DNA of 64,000 bases from Alphaproteobacteria bacterium (GCA_018823325.1 JAHJIJ010000034.1:186001-250000), one strand, 5' to 3'. Shown: positions 17,099 to 25,725, numbered from the stretch's first letter. Numbers and translations are program-made. Notes: a model not told the origin generated them from the letters alone.

Positions 17099-18190
17099 TC
17101 AGGTCGTCACGGGCTTGCGGATCACCGGCGGCTTCGGCGCCGACGTGCCGAAGCTGTAGACCAGCTGGTTCGGCGTTCCGGTCGTGGTGGGCTTGCGATC
17201 AGCCGCGCCGCGCGTTGCGGTCTGCTGCTCCACCTGCTCATTGATCATCGAGGTTGCGTGAGGCGCATGGCCGTGACGAAGCAGGAAGTTCGCGCGACGG
17301 ATGCGGTTCTTCCGCGTTAGGAACGGATTATCGCTCGACGGAGCGGCTGTAACGAGGGCAGCCAGATTGTTCGATCCCGTCGTGGCGCGGGATTGGGCCG
17401 GTGGCGCGGCAGAGGCATGCGTCACCGGGGTCGCAGTGGCAGGCCGCAGTGGTTTGACAGGCGCAACATGATCGCTCGTTGACGCGCCAGCCAAGTGGGC
17501 CTTCCGCGGTTCGACCGTACGACGGCGACGCAGGGCGTAGAAGCCGCCGCCCAAAACGAGCAAAATTCCGGCGCCCCCGATAAGGGCGAGCGCGCGATTG
17601 TCCGGTTCAATCGCCATAGCGCCGTTGTTAGCTGCTGCTGGCGCATCGAGGATGGGCGCTGTGGACAGTTGAGGGGCCAGGGCCACGTCGGCAGTCGGTT
17701 CGCCGGCGGCAGCCTCAGTGGCAGCGCTGACTGACGTATCAACCGCGGTTGCCGTGGGGGCTTGGGCTTCGATCGTCCGGCTCTCTCTGTTCGCAGAAGG
17801 CGACCGCTCAGCCCGCGGCGCCGGCCTGATAGGGGCCGCAGCCTCGACGGTGGGCTGCTCGGTCGTAACTTCCGGAGCATCCGCGATGCGCGGCAAAGCA
17901 GGCACAGTCGCAGGGACCGGTCTCTGGGATGCGACAGGCGAGACGCCCTGAGGCAGAGTTGGAGCTGGCGCCGCAACCGTCACCGGCGGGAGCGTCGCGC
18001 TCGGCAGCGGGACGACCGTATTGGGCGCGACCGTCGGCTGCGCGCGGGGTATGATGATAGCTTCGCCAACCGGGGCGGTCGCTTGAGCGCTGCTGGCAGC
18101 GTCCTGCGCCATGGCTGAGGTGGATCCAAGCGCCAAGACGGCGGCAATCGCAGTCAGCGCTGAGCGAGGGGTTGGATTGTAGTTTGTCAT
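17099..18190 (-). CDS. hypothetical Ala/Pro/Thr-rich protein with signal peptide and one transmembrane segment
   Basis: A 363-residue protein I do not recognise. Residues 1-28 look like a signal peptide ending in AMA. Residues 30-205 are low complexity, rich in Ala, Pro, Thr and Val, suggesting a disordered periplasmic region. A hydrophobic helix ALIGGAGILLVLGGGFYAL follows, then RRRR as stop-transfer. The cytoplasmic tail is basic and Ser/Thr/Pro-rich, with a predicted-helical patch around NRIRRANFLLRHGHAP. The layout resembles an LPXTG-like or membrane-anchored surface protein, but no sorting motif is visible. The gene stands alone between priA and ada. Confidence 0.75.
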   Translation of the reverse strand: MTNYNPTPRSALTAIAAVLALGSTSAMAQDAASSAQATAPVGEAIIIPRAQPTVAPNTVVPLPSATLPPVTVAAPAPTLPQGVSPVASQRPVPATVPALPRIADAPEVTTEQPTVEAAAPIRPAPRAERSPSANRESRTIEAQAPTATAVDTSVSAATEAAAGEPTADVALAPQLSTAPILDAPAAANNGAMAIEPDNRALALIGGAGILLVLGGGFYALRRRRTVEPRKAHLAGASTSDHVAPVKPLRPATATPVTHASAAPPAQSRATTGSNNLAALVTAAPSSDNPFLTRKNRIRRANFLLRHGHAPHATSMINEQVEQQTATRGAADRKPTTTGTPNQLVYSFGTSAPKPPVIRKPVTT

Positions 18191-18352
18191 AGCACCAAGA
18201 AAACCGACGAGACGAGCCGTGGGTTGCTTGGACCTGTGCTTGAATCCGGCGGACGGGTTTCATGTCGCGGCAAGTCGAAAAGCGGGTTTTCCCCGGCTTT
18301 TCTCGCTAAGCTCCAATGTTTGCTGGATTTTTCTGAATCTTTTCTCTGGCAA

Positions 18353-19429
18353 TCACCCTTTGACTTCGTGAGAACAAGAACTTGGGCCTTGAGCCCGTTT
18401 TTCTCGTTCCAATAGTGCCTCCTTGCGGGGCAACCCATAAGCATATCCACCAAGTCCGCCGTCGCTTCTCAGAACGCGATGGCAGGGAATGAGCACTGCC
18501 AGACCATTATCGCCGCAGGCCGAACCCGCCGCGCGCACCGCGCCGGGCCTGCCGACTAGGGCCGCCAGCTCTTTGTAACTGCGGGTCTCCCCGGCGGGAA
18601 TCGCGCGCAGAGCGGCCCAGACAGCCTGCTGAAAGGCAGTGCCTGCAACGTCCATCGGCAGATCGACCGGGCGCGCCGGATCGTCCACAAGCGCCACCAC
18701 CTGCCTGACGAGCGCCCCAAAGGCATCATCGCCGGTGATGATCGTCGCGCGGGGAAAGCGGGCGCGCAGATCATGCTCACCTTCATCGAAACTGATGCGG
18801 CACAGGCCCTTATCCGTTGCCGCGACGAGAAGGTCGCCCAGAGAAGTTGCGACGACTGCGTAACGGATCGTCGTGCCCGCGCCGCCATTGCGCCAGGCCG
18901 AAGGCGTCATGCCCAGATGCTCCCGCGCATCTGCATAAGCGCGACTCGGCGCTTCATAGCCTGCATCATAAATCGCATCGGTAATCCTTCCCTTTCCGTC
19001 CAGCGCCCGCGCGAGCTTCCCGGCGCGCAGGCCGCGCCAGTAAGCAGCAGGCGAAACGCCAAGATCTCGTTTGAACAGGCGCTGAAAATAATGGGCCGCA
19101 TAGCCGACCGCCTGCGCCAACTCGGCGAGCGGCGGCATGACGTCGCTCTGCTGAAGCAAGGCGAGTGCGCGATTCACCGCCACCCGATCCGGCGCGACTT
19201 CGTCCGGCCGACAACGCAAGCATGGCCGATAGCCGGCACCCCTCGCAGCCTGCATATTCGCCAGAATTTCGATGTTCTCCGGTCTTGGCCGCCGCGCGGG
19301 GCAGCTTGGTCGGCAATAGATGCCGGTGGTCTTCACCGCGACAACGAAGCGCCCGTCCATCCTGCGATCACGCGCGGCGAACGCCGCCAGGGCGGTCGCT
19401 TCATCGATGTCTAGCGGGTCATCACCCAT
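18353..19429 (-). CDS. ada: bifunctional DNA repair protein/transcriptional regulator Ada
   Basis: A 358-residue Ada protein. The N-terminal zinc domain has the methyl-acceptor cluster GIYCRPSC (Cys 39 and 43) and CLRC. An AraC-type helix-turn-helix follows, then the C-terminal O6-methylguanine-DNA methyltransferase domain with active-site PCHR. The protein removes methyl groups from O6-methylguanine and phosphotriesters, and after self-methylation at the N-terminal cysteine activates the adaptive response. Genes it may regulate are not evident nearby; self-regulation is usual for the family. Confidence 0.95.
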   Translation of the reverse strand: MGDDPLDIDEATALAAFAARDRRMDGRFVVAVKTTGIYCRPSCPARRPRPENIEILANMQAARGAGYRPCLRCRPDEVAPDRVAVNRALALLQQSDVMPPLAELAQAVGYAAHYFQRLFKRDLGVSPAAYWRGLRAGKLARALDGKGRITDAIYDAGYEAPSRAYADAREHLGMTPSAWRNGGAGTTIRYAVVATSLGDLLVAATDKGLCRISFDEGEHDLRARFPRATIITGDDAFGALVRQVVALVDDPARPVDLPMDVAGTAFQQAVWAALRAIPAGETRSYKELAALVGRPGAVRAAGSACGDNGLAVLIPCHRVLRSDGGLGGYAYGLPRKEALLEREKRAQGPSSCSHEVKG

Positions 19430-19704
19430 GATGTCCGATCCTGTTGCGCTGGGTGTGGCGTCATGTTGGCGGATGTTGGCCTGCAGATCGTCCCCCTGCT
19501 AGGCGGGGCTCACGCCGGGCGCCATAGATATGTTCTCGATGCACATAGCTGGACTCCCCGAGGGCTGGATCATGGTGGCTTGGCTGGATCACGGCCCGAC
19601 CTGCCACGAACGGATGGTGCAGGCTTCCCGCAAATTGCGCTCAAAGCACTGTCGCCACGGAAAACCCCTGTCGAGAGGGCAAAGGGCGCGTTAAAGGTCT
19701 TTCC

Positions 19705-21303
19705 ATGATCCAGCCTCGCCCCGGCCTGCCCTTCCCCATTGCAGCGGCCCTGCATCTCCTTCTCGTTCTTGCGCTTCTGCTCGTAGTCGCGCCGGCGCGT
19801 GCGGATGTGCAGGACATCGCGGCAGCCTCGCGCAGCGTGGTGCGGGTGGCGCTCGTTGCGACGGATGGGCAGAATGCCTATTTCGTGGGGCATGGCAGCG
19901 GCGTGGTGATTGCGCCGGGCCGCGTGCTGACCAATGCGCATGTCGTCGAGCTGGCGCGCACCGAACCTAATATCGTCATCGGCATCATCCCCTCGGAGGG
20001 CACCAACAGCTATGGTGGCCGGATTCTGGCCTATTCGCCGGGGAATGATCTCGCCTTGCTGGCCGTGGACGATGCCCCATCCATCCCCATCGCGACGTTC
20101 CTCGCCGGTGGAGTAGAGGATGGCGCCCGCGTTACCGCCATCGGCTATCCGGGCTCGGTTGATCGCGCGCAGGGCATGAACATCGAGGACATCATCCGGC
20201 CGATGAGCGCGGTGCGGACATCCGGCACGGTTTCGGCGGGCAGGGCCTCACGCCAGTTCGATACGGTGTTGCACACAGCGCCACTCGCATCCGGCAACAG
20301 CGGCGGGCCGCTGGTGGACGATTGCGGCCGCGTGATCGGCCTCAACAGCTTCGGCTCGCTCTCCGATGGCAGCGACGCCGAATATGGCTTTGCGGTTTCG
20401 ACCCGCGAGATTGCGAGCTTTCTGCGACAGGCCAATGTGCAGGTCCGCCGATCAAGCGAGACCTGCCGGTCCATGGCTGAGATCGATGCCGCGCAAATGG
20501 CCGCCGATGAGCGCGCCCGGGCGGAGGCGGCGCGCCGCGCGAACGATGCTGCGCTCAAGCAGCGCGAGCTTGCCATCGCCGCGCGGGAGCAAGCGCAGCA
20601 GCAGGTCATCGCCCGGCGTGAGAATATGATCGCCATTGCCGCGCTCCTCCTCGCCGCTGCCGCGCTGACGGGTGGCGCAGCCGTGCTGGGCCAGTCGCGC
20701 GGCAATATTCGTCATGCCCGCCGCTTCGGCGGCGCGGCGGGTGTGCTGCTGCTGGGCGCGGTGCTCACCTTCGCGCTGCGGCCCGGCTTCGACAGTGTCG
20801 ATCCCGAGGCACTGGCCACTGGCGACAATGGCGCCGGGAACGAGATGGACGGTGCCCAGGCCGGAGAAGGTGGGCGCTGGCTGTGCCGGCTGGAGCCGGG
20901 GCTGAGCCGTGTGACCGTTTCCGACACGGCGGACATGCAGTTCGACTGGACAGAGCAGGGCTGTCTCGACGGGCGCACGCAATTCCAGAGGGGACCCGCC
21001 GGTTGGACGCGCACGCTCGTGCCCGCAGATGAAGCCGCCGTCTCCGTGCGACGGTTCGACCCCTCAATTGGGCGCTATCGCACCGACAACTATCTGGTGA
21101 GTGCGCAGAGCGCCGCCGAGATGCGGGCTCTGCGCGAGAAGATCGGTTGGTCCGGTTGCACTGTCGATCCGGAGCGGCTGGCGGAACTACGGCAGGTGCA
21201 GGAGGACATTGCGGCGCGCCTGCCCTCCACCCCGAATGAACGGCTGGTCTATCGCTGTGAATTGCAGGCGCCCCGGACCAAGGCCCCCGCCGAGGCGCCC
21301 TGA
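19705..21303 (+). CDS. trypsin-like serine protease with two transmembrane segments and a C-terminal cysteine-containing domain
   Basis: A 532-residue protein with an unusual layout. There is a signal peptide (1-33), then an S1C/trypsin-like protease domain with the triad His in TNAHVV, Asp in NDLALL and Ser in GNSGGPL. An Ala/Arg/Glu-rich coiled-coil stretch spans about 245-310. Two hydrophobic segments follow (about 312-335 and 345-365). The 150-residue C-terminal region has four cysteines (LCRL, GCLD, GCTV, RCEL). No PDZ domain is present, unlike DegP-type proteases. It probably acts in the periplasm while tethered to the inner membrane. Substrate unknown. Confidence 0.82.
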   Translation: MIQPRPGLPFPIAAALHLLLVLALLLVVAPARADVQDIAAASRSVVRVALVATDGQNAYFVGHGSGVVIAPGRVLTNAHVVELARTEPNIVIGIIPSEGTNSYGGRILAYSPGNDLALLAVDDAPSIPIATFLAGGVEDGARVTAIGYPGSVDRAQGMNIEDIIRPMSAVRTSGTVSAGRASRQFDTVLHTAPLASGNSGGPLVDDCGRVIGLNSFGSLSDGSDAEYGFAVSTREIASFLRQANVQVRRSSETCRSMAEIDAAQMAADERARAEAARRANDAALKQRELAIAAREQAQQQVIARRENMIAIAALLLAAAALTGGAAVLGQSRGNIRHARRFGGAAGVLLLGAVLTFALRPGFDSVDPEALATGDNGAGNEMDGAQAGEGGRWLCRLEPGLSRVTVSDTADMQFDWTEQGCLDGRTQFQRGPAGWTRTLVPADEAAVSVRRFDPSIGRYRTDNYLVSAQSAAEMRALREKIGWSGCTVDPERLAELRQVQEDIAARLPSTPNERLVYRCELQAPRTKAPAEAP

Positions 21304-21312
21304 ACGCGACGC

Positions 21313-21714
21313 TCAGGCGTGACGAACCGACTGGATGCGCAGGCGGCGGCGCTTGCCGCTGCGGTCCGGCCAGTTGATCGCCTGCCCTTCCCGCAATCCA
21401 ATGAGCGCGGCGCCGATCAGGGTAAGAACGGACACCCGCCCCGCGTTGATATCCGCTTCTCCCGGATAGACGAGTTGCACGGAGCGCTCTGCGCCACTTT
21501 CCTCGTCGATGAACTCGACGGTGGATTGCATCGTAACCACATCCGACCCGATCTGGCTCGCCTTCTTCACCGTGGCCCGGCCGATTTCATCGAGCAGCAA
21601 GGCACTGACCTGCGGAAAGCGGTCTTCCGCGCCCAGCGCGAGATCGGTCAGGCGATCGGCTTCCGTGTCGATCATATGGATGGCGGGCCGGCGAGCGGCC
21701 TGTTGGGTGGACAT
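21313..21714 (-). CDS. rnk: nucleoside diphosphate kinase regulator (Rnk, GreA/GreB family)
   Basis: A 133-residue protein with a GreA/GreB C-terminal fold but only a short N-terminal helix, as in Rnk, which binds RNA polymerase. Visible marks are VTMQSTVEFIDEESG, the VQLVYPGEADI core and the SVLTLIGAALIGLREGQ segment. The frame extends to 21747, but MSTQQAAR at 21714 is the family-like start. It converges on the protease gene with 9 bp between stop codons. Confidence 0.85.
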   Translation of the reverse strand: MSTQQAARRPAIHMIDTEADRLTDLALGAEDRFPQVSALLLDEIGRATVKKASQIGSDVVTMQSTVEFIDEESGAERSVQLVYPGEADINAGRVSVLTLIGAALIGLREGQAINWPDRSGKRRRLRIQSVRHA

Positions 21715-21951
21715 GAATGGCTCTTTCAGATGGAGAAGCAGCGCCATGCGCCGGCGCTGCGATCAATATAGCGACGTCACCCCCGGCAGCCGGGCATGAC
21801 GCGCCGACTCCCGGGGCTAATATCCCGCGAGGAGCTGACCTCCATGAGATCGGTTGCCCGAACGGCAAAAGCGCTGACCAGCAAGCTCAATCATGCTCGC
21901 AGGCTCTCATTCCCGGATCGGGAAGTCAATCGCGACGCCCGCAGGGCTCTC

Positions 21952-22326
21952 TCACCGCCGCCGCAACAGCCCGGCGCAGAAGGCCCAGTCCATGTCCTCA
22001 CCCGCATTATTGCGGGCGTCAACATGGGTGACAACCGGCTCGCGATTGGCGGCGGGTGCATAGAGATAGGCATCCAGCACGCACTGGCCATTGGTGAACT
22101 GCAGCTTGCGCGCGGCGGGATCGCGAATGTCCAGCCGAGGCGCGCCGAACAGGCGCTGCAGGCCGCGCGCATCGGCGCCCATTACGCCGCCCGGCTGCGG
22201 ACGCGTGGCTGGGGCATAGCCGACCGTCGGCGCCCGCGAGCCGCCTTGCGGCACCAGCGTGGCGCCACAGCCGGACAGCAGCAACGCGAAAAGCGGGAGG
22301 CCGTAGCGCAAGATCACTTTTTTCAA
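21952..22326 (-). CDS. small lipoprotein
   Basis: A 124-residue protein with a clear lipoprotein signal (MKKVILRYGLPLFALLLSGC, Cys at 20). The mature part has LQRLFGAPRLDIRDP and two later cysteines (GQCVLD, FCAG), resembling small outer-membrane lipoproteins that follow EI24/CysZ-type genes in sphingomonads. Its start overlaps the end of the upstream EI24 gene by 4 bp, so they are one operon. Function unknown. Confidence 0.8.
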   Translation of the reverse strand: MKKVILRYGLPLFALLLSGCGATLVPQGGSRAPTVGYAPATRPQPGGVMGADARGLQRLFGAPRLDIRDPAARKLQFTNGQCVLDAYLYAPAANREPVVTHVDARNNAGEDMDWAFCAGLLRRR

Positions 22327-23030
22327 TTCTGCCTGCGGCCATGGAACATGTGGGCGGCCATAGCCACGCTCCAGACCGGCGCCAACAGGTTCACGACGGG
22401 CGGCAGGAATAGCAGGGCCGAAGCGAAGCCGAGCTGCCAGCGCTGGACCGATGTGAAGACCGGCAGATCGGGATGCCGCCCCTCGATCAGCTCGGCGAGA
22501 TCGCGGCCCAGCAGATAGGCGTTCAAAGCGAGGAACAGGATCGGGCCACCGATGCCGGTCGCCAACAGCAGCAGGTAGAGCGGCAGCGCAGCGATGTTCC
22601 AGCCGATCGCCCGCAAGCCCGAGCGCAGCGCGACTCGCATGCCGGCGGCGAATGGCACGGCCACCGCTTGGGCATGTCGCGCGGGATAGCTCGCCTGCTC
22701 GACGACCGCCACGATGCGGTCCGTATAGAGGCCGACAATGGCGATGGCGACCGTGCGGAACAGCAGCCAGCCAACGACCAACGCGATCAGCACCGCCAGC
22801 GCGGCACCGGCAAAGCCATCGGCATCCAGCCAGCCGGTCTGCGTGAAGAGGAGGCGCAGGCCGAACCAGACGCCAACGCCCAGCACGGCGAAAAGCGCGA
22901 GAGTGACGCCAAGACTGCGCCAGAGAACGGCGCGGATGCCGGGCAGAAGGATTTGCGGCAGAGCGCGCATCAGAGCGGCGAAGATCATCGGCCGGGTCTT
23001 GCGCGGGCTGGTGCTGCGGTCAAGCGGCAT
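22323..23030 (-). CDS. EI24 domain (CysZ-like) membrane protein
   Basis: A 235-residue polytopic membrane protein of the EI24/CysZ superfamily. Hydrophobic helices at about residues 38-58, 70-95, 145-170 and 200-220 surround a VGLYTDRIVAVVE re-entrant-like segment. CysZ imports sulfate, but many members have no known substrate. The frame runs up to 23411. I choose ATG 23030 because GGAGGG lies just upstream; the alternative MIFAAL (22988) has no ribosome-binding site. The gene is divergent from the adenosine kinase-like gene and followed directly by the small lipoprotein. Confidence 0.82.
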   Translation of the reverse strand: MPLDRSTSPRKTRPMIFAALMRALPQILLPGIRAVLWRSLGVTLALFAVLGVGVWFGLRLLFTQTGWLDADGFAGAALAVLIALVVGWLLFRTVAIAIVGLYTDRIVAVVEQASYPARHAQAVAVPFAAGMRVALRSGLRAIGWNIAALPLYLLLLATGIGGPILFLALNAYLLGRDLAELIEGRHPDLPVFTSVQRWQLGFASALLFLPPVVNLLAPVWSVAMAAHMFHGRRQN

Positions 23031-23114
23031 GGCGGCGCCCTCCCCTTCCGGGCGCTTGCCGGAGCGCCACGACGCCGATAAGGACGGGCCTTCTCCCGCC
23101 CTTTCCCGTCCTCC

Positions 23115-24125
23115 ATGAAGGAACGCCCCTTGTCCGAAGCTGCTCTTGATGTTGTCGCCATCGGCAATGCCATTGTCGATGTGATTTCCCAGGAAAGCGA
23201 TGAGTTCATCGCGAGCCATGCTCTCGTGAAGGGCGGCATGCAGCTCATCGATGCGGATCAGGCCGAAGCTCTCTATGTGGACATGGCGAGCGGTCGCGAG
23301 ATTTCCGGCGGATCGGCAGCGAACACGCTGGCCGGCATGGCCGCGCTTGGCGGCAAATGCGGGTTTATTGGCCAGGTTGCCGACGATCAGCTCGGCCGGA
23401 TTTTCGCCCATGACATTCGTGCGCTCGGCATCCGTTACGAGACGGCCGTGGCCAGCGAGGGCCCGCCCACGGCGCGCTGCCTGATCATGGTGACGCCCGA
23501 TGCGCAGCGCACGATGAACACCTTTCTTGGTGCGTCACAGTTCCTGCCGGCCGACGCGCTCAATCTGGAGATGATCCGCTCGGCGCGCATCCTCTATCTC
23601 GAAGGCTATCTGTGGGACCCCGAGCAGCCCCGCGCCGCAATGCGCGATGCCATCGCCGCGGCCAAGGATGCCGGACGCGAGGTCGCTTTCACCCTCTCCG
23701 ATGCCTTCGTCATCGAGCGCCATCGCGAGGATTTCATCAGCCTGATCGAGGATGGCCTGATCGACATTCTCTTCTCGAACGAAACCGAAATCTGCTCGCT
23801 CGCCCAGACGCAGGACTGCGAAAAGGCAATCGCGCGCTTCGCCGGCAAGCTGCCGACGCTGATCGTGACGCGCAGCGAGAAGGGCGCGATCGCGATTCAG
23901 GGCGGCACCCGTCATGAGGTGGACGCCGCGCCCGTGGAGCGCGTGGTCGACACGACGGGTGCGGGCGATCTCTTCGCCGCCGGGTTCCTCACCGGCTATG
24001 TGCGCGGGAAGGAACCTGCCACCTGCCTGAAGCTCGGCGCCATCGCGGCGGCGGAAGTGATCTCGCATTATGGCGCGCGGCCCGAAGCGGACCTCAAGGA
24101 ACTGGCGGGGGATCTGCTGGCCTGA
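23115..24125 (+). CDS. PfkB family carbohydrate kinase, adenosine kinase-like
   Basis: A 336-residue ribokinase-fold enzyme. Signature 1 lies around GGSAANTLAGMAALGG (residues 65-80), and signature 2 DTTGAGDLFAAGF carries the catalytic Asp. The IGNAIVDVI start and overall order match the bacterial adenosine kinase-like group that phosphorylates nucleosides with ATP. The ATG at 23115 has no Shine-Dalgarno. A TTG at 23130 is preceded by AAGGA at a good distance and may be the true start. No neighbours in a pathway are visible. Confidence 0.9.
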   Translation: MKERPLSEAALDVVAIGNAIVDVISQESDEFIASHALVKGGMQLIDADQAEALYVDMASGREISGGSAANTLAGMAALGGKCGFIGQVADDQLGRIFAHDIRALGIRYETAVASEGPPTARCLIMVTPDAQRTMNTFLGASQFLPADALNLEMIRSARILYLEGYLWDPEQPRAAMRDAIAAAKDAGREVAFTLSDAFVIERHREDFISLIEDGLIDILFSNETEICSLAQTQDCEKAIARFAGKLPTLIVTRSEKGAIAIQGGTRHEVDAAPVERVVDTTGAGDLFAAGFLTGYVRGKEPATCLKLGAIAAAEVISHYGARPEADLKELAGDLLA

Positions 24126-24304
24126 ACGGCGGTTCCGAGCGCCCAAGCGGGCTCGGAAGGTTACGAAGGTTACAGGGTAGATAAATTTCTTCGGGCCTTG
24201 GCCGGGGGGCGTCTTGGGGGCTGTTCTCGATGAGAAAGAGCGGGCCTGGCGGGTGCGTTCAGCGGTCTGTCACAGGTGACGGGATGTAGGACAGCGGGTT
24301 TATG

Positions 24305-24340
24305 CCTCCCCCACCGTTCGCCCTGAGCTTGTCGAAGGGC
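24305..24340. repeat. REP-like repeat, family B, left copy of the GIY-YIG doublet
   Basis: 36 bp matching 24651-24686 in inverted orientation at 35 of 36 positions, with a perfect 28-bp inner part (24313-24340). The core CCCTGAGCTTGTCGAAGGG is an imperfect palindrome. The same core occurs at 39582-39611 and 39645-39674. It ends 23 bases before the GIY-YIG start codon. Confidence 0.9.
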
Positions 24341-24363
24341 TGTTCTTTCTTCAGGCTCTCGCC

Positions 24364-24645
24364 ATGACCTTCTGGACCTACATGTTGCACTGTCGAGGCG
24401 GTGCTTATTATGTGGGGCACACTGATGATCTGGAGCGCCGGGTCGCTGAGCATCGGATGGGTCAGATTCCTGGATTTACCCAGGATCGACTGCCAGTCAC
24501 GCTGGTCGGGTCGGATGCATTTGGCACCGGCATTGAAGCGCTCGAAATGGAGCGGCGCATCAAAGGCTGGTCGCGAGCTAAGAAAATGGCGCTTATTCGT
24601 GGCGATTTGGATGCCATATCCGCGCTTGCAAAGGACAGAAAGTAA
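24364..24645 (+). CDS. small GIY-YIG domain nuclease inside an inverted-repeat doublet (second copy of the architecture)
   Basis: A 93-residue, single-domain GIY-YIG protein. It reads TYML in place of GIY (residues about 5-8) and YVG in place of YIG (15-17). The catalytic arginine is in ERRVAEH and the glutamate in EMERRIKGW. It is a diverged homologue of the protein at 687-998: the same segments line up in the same order. It fills nearly the whole space between family B repeats, with 5 bases from its stop to the right copy. The start has no strong Shine-Dalgarno. Third positions are less GC-rich than in the flanking genes. It could instead be a host gene that happens to be trapped between repeats; the repeated architecture argues against that. 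Confidence 0.87.
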   Translation: MTFWTYMLHCRGGAYYVGHTDDLERRVAEHRMGQIPGFTQDRLPVTLVGSDAFGTGIEALEMERRIKGWSRAKKMALIRGDLDAISALAKDRK

Positions 24646-24650
24646 GGACG

Positions 24651-24686
24651 GCCCTTCGACAAGCTCAGGGCGAACGGTTGGGGAGG
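24651..24686. repeat. REP-like repeat, family B, right copy of the GIY-YIG doublet
   Basis: Inverted partner of 24305-24340 (35 of 36 paired). The outer edge GAACGGTTGGGGAGGG reaches the last bases before the stop codon of the ribbon-helix-helix gene, whose coding end carries a similar sequence at 24699-24713. Confidence 0.9.
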
Positions 24687-24687
24687 G

Positions 24688-24981
24688 CTAGGCCCCCGGA
24701 ACGGTTGGGAGGGTGAGGCACTCGTCCCTCTGGCTCACCCTCGCCAGCAGCCAGCATCTGATTGCACTGGCGAGATTGGGCGGATCGGCTTCCCGGATGC
24801 GCTCGGCGTCGATCCTTGCCACGAGTGCGCTGAGCGGCAGCGCTGCCGTGCGGGCCTGATCCTCCAGCGCGTGCCAGAAGATCGGTTCGAGGCTGATCGA
24901 GGTGGTGTGGCCGGCAATCGTCATGCTGCGCTTGACCGGCCCGGCGTAGAGCGGTGGCGTCTCTTCCACCGCCACGCTCAA
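24688..24981 (-). CDS. ribbon-helix-helix domain protein (RHH_4 / COG4321 type)
   Basis: A 97-residue protein with the core VKRSMTIAGHTTSISLEP followed by FWHALEDQA and LSALVARIDAER, the pattern of the Ribbon-helix-helix_4 family of small predicted DNA-binding proteins. The family often sits near polyhydroxybutyrate or aromatic-metabolism genes, but its target is unknown. Its start overlaps the stop of phbB by 4 bp, so it is co-transcribed. The last codons (around LPTVPGA) run next to the repeat unit at 24651-24686, and the C-terminal end may have been altered by that insertion. Confidence 0.82.
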   Translation of the reverse strand: MSVAVEETPPLYAGPVKRSMTIAGHTTSISLEPIFWHALEDQARTAALPLSALVARIDAERIREADPPNLASAIRCWLLARVSQRDECLTLPTVPGA

Positions 24982-25700
24982 TACATGTGCTGGCCGCCGT
25001 TGATCGACAGGGTCGATCCGGTGACGAAACCGGCATCCTCGCTACACAGGAAAGCGACGCCGCGCGCGATTTCCTCGGCATGGCCAAGGCGGCCGACGGG
25101 GATGCGCGCCACGATCTTTTCCAGCACGGCGGCCGGTACGGCGGCAACCATGTCCGTGTCGATATAGCCCGGCGCGATCGCATTGACGGTCACGCCATAT
25201 TTGGCGCCTTCCTGCGCCAGCGCCTTGGTGAAGCCGTGGATACCGGACTTGGCGGCGGCATAGTTCACCTGACCATATTGGCCGGCCTGGCCGTTGATGG
25301 AGCCAATGTTGACGATGCGGCCCCAGCCGCGCTCGCGCATGCCCATGAACGTCGCCTTGGCCATGTTGAAGCAGCCGCCGAGGTTGATGCGCATCACCTC
25401 GTTCCAGTCCTCGAAGCTCATCTTCGCGAGCACGCCGTCACGGGTGATGCCGGCATTGTTGACCACCACATCGACCGGCCCGAGATCGGACGCGACCTGC
25501 GCGCAGCCATCGAGGCAGGCCTGATGATCGCCCACGTCCCAGGAATAGGAAGGAATGCCGGTCTTGTCGGTGAAGGCCTTTGCCCGCTCGGTGTTGCCGG
25601 CATAATTGGCTGCGACCTGAAAACCCATGTCGCGCAGCGCGAGACTGATTGCTTCGCCGATGCCGCGCGTTCCGCCGGTCACGATCGCTACTCTGCTCAT
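24978..25700 (-). CDS. phbB: acetoacetyl-CoA reductase
   Basis: A 240-residue short-chain dehydrogenase of the PhbB/PhaB type, reducing acetoacetyl-CoA to (R)-3-hydroxybutyryl-CoA with NADPH in polyhydroxybutyrate synthesis. The cofactor motif TGGTRGIG is at residues 8-15, NNAG in the middle, catalytic Ser in NIGSINGQ, and YAAAK supplies Tyr/Lys. The conserved INGGQHMY end is diagnostic. The frame extends to 25865, but ATG 25700 gives the family start MSRVAIVTGG. Thiolase and synthase genes are not in the window. Confidence 0.93.
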   Translation of the reverse strand: MSRVAIVTGGTRGIGEAISLALRDMGFQVAANYAGNTERAKAFTDKTGIPSYSWDVGDHQACLDGCAQVASDLGPVDVVVNNAGITRDGVLAKMSFEDWNEVMRINLGGCFNMAKATFMGMRERGWGRIVNIGSINGQAGQYGQVNYAAAKSGIHGFTKALAQEGAKYGVTVNAIAPGYIDTDMVAAVPAAVLEKIVARIPVGRLGHAEEIARGVAFLCSEDAGFVTGSTLSINGGQHMY

Positions 25701-25725
25701 TCCATTCCTCTCCTGATGCGGGTCC

